Shown here in pieces: positions 7,275-14,170 of a DNA stretch of 23,314 nucleotides. This DNA comes from CAYVBN01 sp964538565 (GTDB lineage Bacteria > Pseudomonadota > Alphaproteobacteria > Rhizobiales > Xanthobacteraceae). Location: positions 1-23,314 of the forward strand of contig CAZIGW010000088.1 of NCBI GenBank assembly GCA_964538565.1, given 5' to 3'. Every line of letters starts with the position of its first letter. Within the stretch, counting starts at the first letter, position 1. Both the position numbers and the translations under genes were made by a program. The notes under the pieces were generated by a model. That model saw only the letters and a program-made list of their open reading frames with translations. It had not been told where the DNA came from and did no database searches.

Positions 7275-8609
7275 ATGGGCATTGGCAAACGTCGCAGGGG
7301 CGTGAGCGCGCGTGCGCCGGTGGAGTTCGTGGCGGGCAACGGGCTTCTCGATCGGCGGGCCTTGCTCGGGCGCGGGATTCTGTTCGCCGGTGCGATCGGC
7401 GCCGGGTTCGGAAACTCGCTCGCCGGGGCGGCAGCCGAACCGGTCAAGGACGCTGAATGGAGCCTCGTGCCCGGCGACATCACCCCGGTTCTGCAAACGC
7501 CTTCGCGTTTCGAAAAGAAGGTCGTGCGGATCCTGAGCAATCCGAAGGGCGATCCGCGAACGCAGCACGCACGCGCACCGCTGCACCTGCTGCACGGGAC
7601 GATCACTCCGAACCCGTTGCACTTCACGATCCTGCACTCGGGCATTCCGGACATCGACCCGGAGCAGCATCGCTTCGTGATCCACGGCATGGTGAGGCAG
7701 CCGCTCGAATTCACCGTCGATGCGCTGCTGCGCTATCCGATGGTCACCCGCAAGCACTTCGTCGAGTGCGGCGGCAACAGCGCCGGGATGTTCTCGAACG
7801 TGCCGTTGCAGGCGACGGTGCAGCAGCTCCACGGGCTCGTCTCCTGCGCCGAATGGACCGGCGTGCTGCTCTCGACGCTCCTCGACGAGGCCGGGGTCGA
7901 TCCGAAGGCCAGGTGGATGATCGCCGAGGGCGCGGATTCGCTGCTGGTCAGCCGCAGCGTGCCGCTGAAGAAGGGGTACGAGGATGCGATGATCGCGCTC
8001 TACCAGAACGGCGAGCGCCTGATGCCCGGCAACGGCTATCCGATGCGGCTGCTGCTTCCCGGCTACGAAGGCAACATGAACACCAAGTTCCTGCGCCGCC
8101 TGAAGATCACGGACCAGCCGGCGATGACCTTCTACGAGACCCGCAACTATTCGCCGCTGCTGCCGAACGGCAAGGCGTACCGCTTCTATTTCCTCAACGA
8201 GGTGAAATCCTTCATCACCTGTCCGTCGTTCGGCTACACCCTCAAGGAGCCCGGCTACTACGAGATTTCCGGCATCGCCTACTCGGGCAGCGGCCGGATC
8301 GAGAAGGTGATGGTCTCCGCCGACGGCGGCAAGAGCTGGGGCGAGGCCGCGGTCGAAGGGCCGGTCAGCCCCAAGGCGTTCACACGCTTCCGTATGCCGT
8401 GGCGCTGGGACGGCCAGCCTGCCGTTCTCACCAGCCGGGCGTGGGATGACTCCGGCGCGGTGCAGCCGCTGCGTGCCGATTTCGTGGCGCAGCGCGGCGA
8501 GACGAAGACGCCGGTAAAGAGCCCCTATGGCTTCCCCAACCAGCACTACAACAGCCTCACCTGCTGGGGCATCGACAGCAAGGGGGAGATCAAGAATGTC
8601 TACGTTTAA
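7275..8609 (+). CDS. soxC: Sulfite/sulfane dehydrogenase molybdopterin subunit, SoxC-like
   Basis: A molybdenum sulfite oxidase-family enzyme of 444 residues. The N-terminus carries a Tat signal (DRRALLGRG then a hydrophobic run, residues 26 to about 52), so it folds with its cofactor and is exported. Family marks include the molybdenum-ligating Cys165 in FVECGGNSAGM, PLLPNGKAYRFYF, a C-terminal Mo-co dimerisation domain with VSADGGKSWGEA, and the final PYGFPNQHYNSLTCWG. The start is the ATG after AGGGAGGA. Its stop overlaps the next cytochrome gene by 14 bp, which indicates translational coupling and a two-subunit enzyme. No soxXYZAB genes are nearby, so it may act as a free-standing sulfite dehydrogenase rather than within the full Sox thiosulfate system. 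Confidence 0.9.
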   Translation: MGIGKRRRGVSARAPVEFVAGNGLLDRRALLGRGILFAGAIGAGFGNSLAGAAAEPVKDAEWSLVPGDITPVLQTPSRFEKKVVRILSNPKGDPRTQHARAPLHLLHGTITPNPLHFTILHSGIPDIDPEQHRFVIHGMVRQPLEFTVDALLRYPMVTRKHFVECGGNSAGMFSNVPLQATVQQLHGLVSCAEWTGVLLSTLLDEAGVDPKARWMIAEGADSLLVSRSVPLKKGYEDAMIALYQNGERLMPGNGYPMRLLLPGYEGNMNTKFLRRLKITDQPAMTFYETRNYSPLLPNGKAYRFYFLNEVKSFITCPSFGYTLKEPGYYEISGIAYSGSGRIEKVMVSADGGKSWGEAAVEGPVSPKAFTRFRMPWRWDGQPAVLTSRAWDDSGAVQPLRADFVAQRGETKTPVKSPYGFPNQHYNSLTCWGIDSKGEIKNVYV

Positions 8610-9138
8610 ACGGCTCGCGGCCGGCCTGTTCTTCACCCTGGCGATCGGCGCGCCGGCGTCGGTCGCCGGAGAGTCTCCGCGGCTCGGCAAGCCGATCTCG
8701 GAAGCCGACGTCAAGGCCTGGGACATCAGCATCCTGCCGGACGGCAGCAATCTGCCGCCCGGCAGCGGCACGCCGGCGCAGGGAGCCAAGCTGTTCGTCG
8801 ACAAGGGCTGCGTCGCCTGTCACGGAGAAGGCGGCAAGGGCGGCATCGCCAACCGGCTGATCGGCGCCCCGTCGCTGGTCGAGGGCGGGATTTCCGCTCC
8901 CAAGACGATCGCCAATTTCTGGGGCCAGCCGACCACGCTGTTCGACGAGATCCGCCGCGCCATGCCGTGGCCGACGCCGCGGACCTTGAGCGACGACGAA
9001 GTTTATGCGCTCTGCGCCTATCTGTTCTCGATCAACAAGCTCATCGGCGAGAACGACGAGATGAACGCGCAGACGCTGCCGAAGGTGAAGATGCCGAACC
9101 GCGACAACTTCATCATCCGATTCCCGGACCGGATCTGA
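8596..9138 (+). CDS. Mono-haem cytochrome c subunit, SoxD-like (short)
   Basis: A 180-residue exported cytochrome c, with a signal peptide (1 to about 25) ending SVAG. A single haem site, CVACH (Cys72, Cys75, His76), is followed by GEGGKGG and a probable distal ligand Met123 in RRAMPWPTPRTLSDDEVYAL, a context seen in SoxD-type cytochromes. Classical SoxD is a longer, di-haem protein, so this is the short version. It starts inside the end of soxC and most likely takes electrons from the SoxC molybdenum centre to the respiratory chain. AGGGGGAG precedes the ATG. A small hairpin (GGCCG-GTT-CGGCC, 9139-9151) follows the stop. Confidence 0.87.
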   Translation: MSTFKRLAAGLFFTLAIGAPASVAGESPRLGKPISEADVKAWDISILPDGSNLPPGSGTPAQGAKLFVDKGCVACHGEGGKGGIANRLIGAPSLVEGGISAPKTIANFWGQPTTLFDEIRRAMPWPTPRTLSDDEVYALCAYLFSINKLIGENDEMNAQTLPKVKMPNRDNFIIRFPDRI

Positions 9139-9255
9139 GGCCGGTTCGGCCGATCGTCTGGTGCGGGAGTTCGAGAGAAAATAGCGGTCGGAGCGTGACG
9201 CATTCCGCGCCGCGGCGGTGTTCATGATGGGGGAGGATCGCGACGGAGGCGAAGC

Positions 9256-9711
9256 ATGACGACAAGCTTTGTGGTGAACGGCAAGGCGCAGCGGTCCGAG
9301 GCGCCGGCCCATACCCCGCTCCTGTGGGTCATCCGCGAGGAACTCAAGCTCACCGGAACCAAATACGGCTGCGGCACCGGGCTCTGCGGCGCGTGCATGG
9401 TGCATGTCGAGGGCAAGCGCGCCTTCTCGTGCCAGACGCAGATCTCGGAGGTCGCCGGCAAGTCGGTGACCACCATCGAGGGCCTGTCGCCCGATTCCTC
9501 CCATCCGCTGCAGAAGGCGTGGCTCGCCGAAAGCGTGCCGCAGTGCGGCTACTGCCAGTCGGGCCAGATCATGAGCGCGGCCGATCTCCTCAGGGCGAAA
9601 CCGAAGCCGACGCGCGAGGAAATCGTCGAGCACATGAGCACAAACATCTGTCGCTGCGGCACGTATCCGCGGATCGTGCGCGCCATCGAGCGCGCCGCAC
9701 GGGAGGCCTGA
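9256..9711 (+). CDS. 2Fe-2S subunit of a molybdenum hydroxylase, IorA-like
   Basis: 151 residues with the two-cluster layout of xanthine-oxidase-family small subunits. A plant-ferredoxin-like cluster is bound by Cys39, Cys44, Cys47 (GCGTGLCGAC) and Cys59. A helical 2Fe-2S domain has CGYC (Cys97, Cys100) and CRC (Cys132, Cys134). It resembles isoquinoline 1-oxidoreductase alpha subunit and similar proteins that lack an FAD subunit and pass electrons to cytochromes. The ATG is preceded by CGGAGG. Three bases separate its stop from the large-subunit gene, a clear operon. No signal peptide is present, so export would depend on piggy-backing on the Tat signal of its partner. Confidence 0.93.
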   Translation: MTTSFVVNGKAQRSEAPAHTPLLWVIREELKLTGTKYGCGTGLCGACMVHVEGKRAFSCQTQISEVAGKSVTTIEGLSPDSSHPLQKAWLAESVPQCGYCQSGQIMSAADLLRAKPKPTREEIVEHMSTNICRCGTYPRIVRAIERAAREA

Positions 9712-9714
9712 GCC

Positions 9715-11940
9715 ATGAACACGCACATCGATCTTGCGCGGATGGAGCCATCCCTGTCGCGCCGCCAGTTCATGGTGGGCGCCGCCGGACTGACCTTCGC
9801 GATCGCCTTGGGCGGGAGCGAGGCGGCGGGTGCGGCCGTTCCGGCCGCCGACGTGGCCGGAAAATCCATCTCGCCGTGGGCGAGCATCGCGCCCGACGGC
9901 ACGATCTCGGTGATGTCGCCGGCAACCGAGATGGGGCAGGGCTCGATGACCTCCCTGCCGCTGATCTTCGCCGAGGAACTCGACGCCGACTGGGCGAAGG
10001 TGCGGGTCATCCCGGCGCCGCCGGTCGAGAAGATCTTCGGCAACCCCGGCTTCGGCGGCATGATGTACACCGCCGGGTCGAACGCGGTGACAAGCTACTA
10101 CAAGCCGCTGCGCACCTTCGGGGCGCAGGTCCGCCGCGTGCTGCTCGACAATGCGGCGCGCAAGCTCGACGTCCCGGTCGCCGAGCTCACGACCGAATCC
10201 GGTGTCGTCGTGCACGCCAAATCGGGCCGCCGACTCACCTACGGGGACATCGCCGCCTTCGCGGAGGTGCCGGCGAAGGCGCCGGAGATCAAACCGGAAG
10301 ACCTGAAGAAGCCGGGCGACTTCCGGCTGATCGGCAGGAGCACGCTGCGCGTCGAACTGCCGAACAAGGTCAACGGCTCGGCCCGCTACAGCATCGACGT
10401 GCAACTGCCCGGAATGATCTACGGCGCGGTGCTGCGCGCGCCGGTCGAAGGCAGCGCACCCGAGAGTTTCGACGAGGGCAAGGCGAGAGCCATCCCCGGC
10501 ATCATCGACGTGGTGAGGCTCCCATACGGGGTCGGCGTGCTGGCGTCGGCCCCCTATCCGGCATTCGAGGCCAAGGAGGCGATCGCCCGCACGGTGAAAT
10601 GGTCGCGCACGGGCACGGCCTGGGGCTTCGACAGCGATGCGGGGCTTGCGCAGTTCGCCAAGGACGCGCGCGACCTCGACGGTCCGGCGACCGACTGGTT
10701 CAAGCAGGGCGACGCCGCGGGCGAGCTGCAGAAGGCCGCCACCGTCATCGAAGCCGAATACCGCTGCGACTACGCCTATCACGCGCAGATGGAGCCGCTG
10801 AACGCGGTGGCGTCGATCGCGCCCGACGGTGCTTCGGCCGAGATCTGGTGCGGCACGCAGAGCCAGACGATGGCGGTCGAGGCGGTCGCCAAGGTGCTCG
10901 GCATCCCGCGCGAGAAGGTCAAGCTCAATTACCTGCTGCTCGGTGGCGGCTTCGGCCGGCGCGGCCACCGCGACGAGGAGTTCATCGTCGACGCGGTGCG
11001 CATGGCACAGGCGGCGAAACGTCCGGTGAAGGTGCTGTGGCAGCGCGAGGACGACGTCCGCAACGGGCGCTTCCGTCCGATCACCGCGCACTACCTGCGC
11101 GCCGGCCTAGACGCCTCGGGCAGGCTCGTCGCCTGGCACCAGCGCATCGCCGGCGACCGGGTGACGCCCTACCAGGACCCGGTGCGCTATGGGGCCTCGG
11201 GCAAGAAGGACTTCATCCTGATGCGCGGCGTCGAGCTGCAAAGCTACGACATCCCGCATCAATATTGCGCGCAGCTCTATCGCGACACCGGCGTGCGCAC
11301 CTCGTCGCTGCGCGGCATCGGCTTTACCGCCAACAAGTACGTGACCGAGGCCTTCCTCGACGAGATTGCCCTCAAGCGCGGGATCGACCCGGTGCAATTC
11401 CGCCTCGAGCTCCTCAAGAACACGCCACGCGGCCGCAAGGTCGTCGAGACGGTTGCCCGGATGGCGGACTGGGGCAGGAAGCGCGACGGACGTGGGCTCG
11501 GGTTCGCGTTCATCGACTATTCCAACACGCTGGTCGGCGGCGTCGCGGAAGTGTCGGTGGACAGGGCAAGCGGCAAGATCCGCGTGCACAACTTCTGGTG
11601 CGCGCTGGATTGCGGCACCGAGGTGCAGCCCGACAACATCCTGGCGCAGACCGAGAGCAGCATCGTGTACGGGCTGGGGATGGCACTCAGCGAGCGCATC
11701 TCCATCAAGGACGGCGCGGTCGAGCAGTCGAACTTCTACGACTACCTGGTGCCGCGGATGAACGACGTCCCGGAGATCCGCATCGAGCTTCTTCCGACCG
11801 ACAATCATCCGACGGGCGTCGGGCAGATGGCGACGCCGCTGGTCGCGCCGGCGATCTCGAACGCCGTCGCGCAGCTCACTGGCGTGCGCCTGCGCGAGAC
11901 GCCGATGACGCCGGAACGCGTCAAGAAGGCGCTCGGCTGA
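9715..11940 (+). CDS. Molybdopterin-binding subunit of a xanthine dehydrogenase-family enzyme, IorB-like
   Basis: 741 residues. It has a Tat-type N-terminus (SRRQFM at 15-20, then a hydrophobic stretch to about 40), the two molybdopterin-binding halves typical of single-chain IorB-like subunits (EMGQGSMTSLPLIFAEEL early, LGGGFGRRGHRDEEF centrally, LDCGTEVQPDNI late), and a C-terminal segment GVGQMATPLVAPAISNAV. In most relatives this last segment has the base-catalyst Glu (GVGEP or GEx). Here the residue is Gln704 (codon CAG at 11824-11826). It pairs with the IorA-like gene just upstream. The substrate (aldehyde or N-heterocycle) cannot be read from the sequence. If exported, it could share a cytochrome acceptor with the SoxC pair. 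Confidence 0.9.
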   Translation: MNTHIDLARMEPSLSRRQFMVGAAGLTFAIALGGSEAAGAAVPAADVAGKSISPWASIAPDGTISVMSPATEMGQGSMTSLPLIFAEELDADWAKVRVIPAPPVEKIFGNPGFGGMMYTAGSNAVTSYYKPLRTFGAQVRRVLLDNAARKLDVPVAELTTESGVVVHAKSGRRLTYGDIAAFAEVPAKAPEIKPEDLKKPGDFRLIGRSTLRVELPNKVNGSARYSIDVQLPGMIYGAVLRAPVEGSAPESFDEGKARAIPGIIDVVRLPYGVGVLASAPYPAFEAKEAIARTVKWSRTGTAWGFDSDAGLAQFAKDARDLDGPATDWFKQGDAAGELQKAATVIEAEYRCDYAYHAQMEPLNAVASIAPDGASAEIWCGTQSQTMAVEAVAKVLGIPREKVKLNYLLLGGGFGRRGHRDEEFIVDAVRMAQAAKRPVKVLWQREDDVRNGRFRPITAHYLRAGLDASGRLVAWHQRIAGDRVTPYQDPVRYGASGKKDFILMRGVELQSYDIPHQYCAQLYRDTGVRTSSLRGIGFTANKYVTEAFLDEIALKRGIDPVQFRLELLKNTPRGRKVVETVARMADWGRKRDGRGLGFAFIDYSNTLVGGVAEVSVDRASGKIRVHNFWCALDCGTEVQPDNILAQTESSIVYGLGMALSERISIKDGAVEQSNFYDYLVPRMNDVPEIRIELLPTDNHPTGVGQMATPLVAPAISNAVAQLTGVRLRETPMTPERVKKALG

Positions 11941-12561
11941 GCCGGACCATACGTATCAAGAGCCGCGCACGGGCGGGAGTGCGCCGCCCGTGCCGCTCCG
12001 GTGGAGCGCAATCGGCGCGGGCGGCGGCGACTCACGGACTTGGCGGGCACGCTTTGCGTAACGTCATGCGGCGTTCGGGTGGGGGATCGGCCCGCCCGCG
12101 TTCGCGATGCTGTGGATAACATCGGCGGTAACTCGGCCGCGCACAGCGCCATTCCGCCCGTCCGGTTTCCCGAGGTCTCGTCCGTTGCGGACGTTCAATG
12201 TTCGGCCCGTGCCAATTGTCGACATGCGGAGGCCGCAAATTTGCCCATTTTTGGCAAGTGTCGGGCGCGCTTATTCTGGAGAACGGCGTGTAATTGCTTG
12301 GGGCGATGGCGTCGTCGTTGGCGCAATACATGACTCGATCGTGCGATCACGTCGCGCAATGCAATCGCCTGCTTGGCGGGCGCAACAAACAGCCACGTGA
12401 CATGGTTGTCGGGCGTGCGCGCCGACCAGCTCTCGGCGCGAACATCGCGCGTGTCTCGTGGGCGTGCCGCAACCCCAAGTTTTTCTCCGGACAAACTCGG
12501 CGTTTTCTTTTCGGGTCTCGACGGTAAAATCGCCGCGCATCCACGTTGGCGGGACAAGCGA
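11941..12561. other. Gene-free stretch, about 620 bp
   Basis: No frame here has a family-like protein or a well-placed ribosome binding site. Apart from the hairpin near its left end (11967-11993) it holds somewhat AT-richer patches (around 12230-12300 and 12470-12530) and a small inverted repeat, TTGCC-N7-GGCAA (12240-12256). It probably carries the promoter of the ClpP-fold gene. A small RNA is possible but nothing shows one. Confidence 0.4.
11967..11993. terminator. Hairpin after the IorB-like gene
   Basis: A perfect 10-bp stem (GCACGGGCGG / CCGCCCGTGC) with a 7-base loop, 26 bp after the stop codon. It is a good transcript end for the molybdenum-enzyme operon, although no T-tract follows. 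Confidence 0.6.
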
Positions 12562-13797
12562 ATGAGACGCCGCAAACCCCGCTGCCAGAGGAAGGCTTGG
12601 AGTCGCGTCTGTAACTGGGGCTCGGTTGCATCCGTGCGTTACCTGCTGATCGTCGTTCTCTCGTTCCTGACCGTCGCCGGCGCGGACGCCGCGGTGATCC
12701 GCGTCAAGCCGCTCGGCGTGGGAGAGGTGCTGGTCCTCGTGAAGGGGGACCTCGAACTCAGCGACATCGACGAATTCCGCTCCCGGGTTTCGGCCGTCCC
12801 CAAGGCGACGGTCGCCTTCGAGAGCGACGGCGGAAGCCTGATCGCCGGCATTCGCATCGGCACGCTGATCCGCCTCAAGAACCTCGTGACCGTGGTTCCC
12901 GATGGCGCCCAGTGCGCGTCGGCATGCGCCATCGCCTGGTTGGGCGGAAGCCGCCGTTACGTCGGCGCCGGCGCCAAGGTGGGTTTCCACTCCGCCTACA
13001 TTCTCGAAGGAGGGCGCGCGGCCGAGAGCGGCCCGGGCAACGCCGTGCTCGGCGCCTACCTCAACCAGCTCGGGCTCCCGGAAGAGGCGATCGTCTACAT
13101 CACCCAAGCCGCGCCGAGCTCGATGATCTGGCTCAACACGCGCGACGCCGCCCAACATGGCATCGACGTTTCGCTGCTGCCGCACTCCGGCGTGCAGCAG
13201 ACCGTCAACCTCGAGGAGACGCTGGTCGAGGAACGGCCGCAGAATGCGCTGCAGCGCCGGGCGGCCGATTTCGTCGAAGCGCTCGCCGCGCGATGGTCCG
13301 AGCCGAATGCGCGAGCGCTCGACGCGCTCGGTGATCTCTACGCCGACCCGGTCGTCTACTACGGCAAGGCGACGTCGCGGCAGTGGATCCTGTACGACAA
13401 GCGCCATTTTGCCCAGCGCTGGCCGCAGCGCCGGTACAAGATCCGCCCCGGTTCGATGTCGACGACCTGTATCGACAAGACCCAGATGTGCCGCGTCAAG
13501 GGCACGCTCGACTGGGAGTTCGCCAATGGGACGATGCCGACGGCCGCCTCCGCCTCGCACGGCGTCGCCTCGTTCGATTATTCGATCGACTTCTCGGCCA
13601 GCACTCCGAAGATCACCGCCGAGAACAGCTCGTTCAACTGGCGGAAGAAACCGCCGCCGCCGCCGAATTCACTGGTCGCCGTGCAGCAGAGCCTGCAGAA
13701 CCTGGTGGCTCAGATCGTACAGCTGCGGCCGTTCCAGAAGACCACGCCGAAGTCGCAGCATCCGCACCAGAGCCAGGCTCAGCAGGCTCGGCGCTGA
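12562..13797 (+). CDS. Exported ClpP-fold protein (COG3904-like) with C-terminal NTF2-like region
   Basis: 411 residues from the ATG chosen. A GTG at 12634 (giving MRYLLIVVL...) would leave a cleaner signal peptide and is a real alternative; neither has a strong ribosome binding site. After the signal sequence (ending DAA) comes a ClpP/crotonase-like domain: FESDGGSLIAGIRIG, then QCASACAIAW with the likely nucleophile Ser120, and GAKVGFHSAY with His143. This is the Ser/His arrangement of periplasmic ClpP-like proteins found in Rhizobiales. The second half (about 265-370, YADPVVYYGK... and paired Cys in TCIDKTQMC) looks like a beta-rich NTF2/SnoaL-type domain. The tail is Pro-, Gln- and His-rich. 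Protease activity is unproven. It is convergent with the small cytochrome c gene. Confidence 0.75.
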   Translation: MRRRKPRCQRKAWSRVCNWGSVASVRYLLIVVLSFLTVAGADAAVIRVKPLGVGEVLVLVKGDLELSDIDEFRSRVSAVPKATVAFESDGGSLIAGIRIGTLIRLKNLVTVVPDGAQCASACAIAWLGGSRRYVGAGAKVGFHSAYILEGGRAAESGPGNAVLGAYLNQLGLPEEAIVYITQAAPSSMIWLNTRDAAQHGIDVSLLPHSGVQQTVNLEETLVEERPQNALQRRAADFVEALAARWSEPNARALDALGDLYADPVVYYGKATSRQWILYDKRHFAQRWPQRRYKIRPGSMSTTCIDKTQMCRVKGTLDWEFANGTMPTAASASHGVASFDYSIDFSASTPKITAENSSFNWRKKPPPPPNSLVAVQQSLQNLVAQIVQLRPFQKTTPKSQHPHQSQAQQARR

Positions 13798-13826
13798 ACA
13801 CCCGGCCGCGTCAACTCGGACGAGCG

Positions 13827-14156
13827 CTAGCGTGGCGGCAGCAGCGAATAGTAGAGCACGATCTCCTCGATCTCGCGGTCCGTGAGTTCGCGGGCGACCG
13901 CCTTCATCTCCGGATGCTTGCGCTTGCCTGTCCGGAAAGCGGTCAGCTGATTGTAGAGATAGATCCCGCTCTGTCCGGCAAGGCGCGGCGTCTCGACGTT
14001 GCCCGCATCGCCGTCCGACCCGTGACATTCGGCGCAGACGCGCACGATCGCGGGCGCCTGCGCCGATTGCGCGGCGGCGTGGCGCGCGCCGGGCATGAGG
14101 AGCGCGAATCCCAGCAACAGCCGAAACGTGACGGTGAGCGGCAATTTCCCGTACAT
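13827..14156 (-). CDS. Small class I cytochrome c
   Basis: 109 residues. A signal peptide (1 to about 30, ending AAAQ) is followed by one haem-binding site, CAECH (Cys41, Cys44, His45), and GSDGDAG. The probable distal ligand is Met84 in HPEMKAVARELTDREIEEIVLYY, a pattern of short cytochromes of the c4/c553 half-unit type. The mature protein is about 79 residues, a periplasmic electron carrier. It starts only 14 bp after the acyl-AMP ligase fusion and is probably on the same transcript, an unusual pairing. The ribosome binding site (GAAGGG) is moderate. Its partner is unknown. Confidence 0.88.
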   Translation of the reverse strand: MYGKLPLTVTFRLLLGFALLMPGARHAAAQSAQAPAIVRVCAECHGSDGDAGNVETPRLAGQSGIYLYNQLTAFRTGKRKHPEMKAVARELTDREIEEIVLYYSLLPPR

Positions 14157-14170
14157 CGTCGTGCCCTTCG

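Noticed and set aside
8590..11091. 833-codon open frame on the minus strand
   Set aside because: Antisense to the well-identified cytochrome and IorAB-like genes; composition is typical of a GC-rich shadow frame.
9324..12119. 931-codon open frame on the plus strand
   Set aside because: It is an alternate frame of the IorA/IorB-like genes, Arg- and Ala-rich, without any recognisable domain.
12240..12256. TTGCC-N7-GGCAA inverted repeat as an intrinsic terminator
   Set aside because: The stem is only 5 bp, the T-run lies in the loop, and no gene ends just before it.
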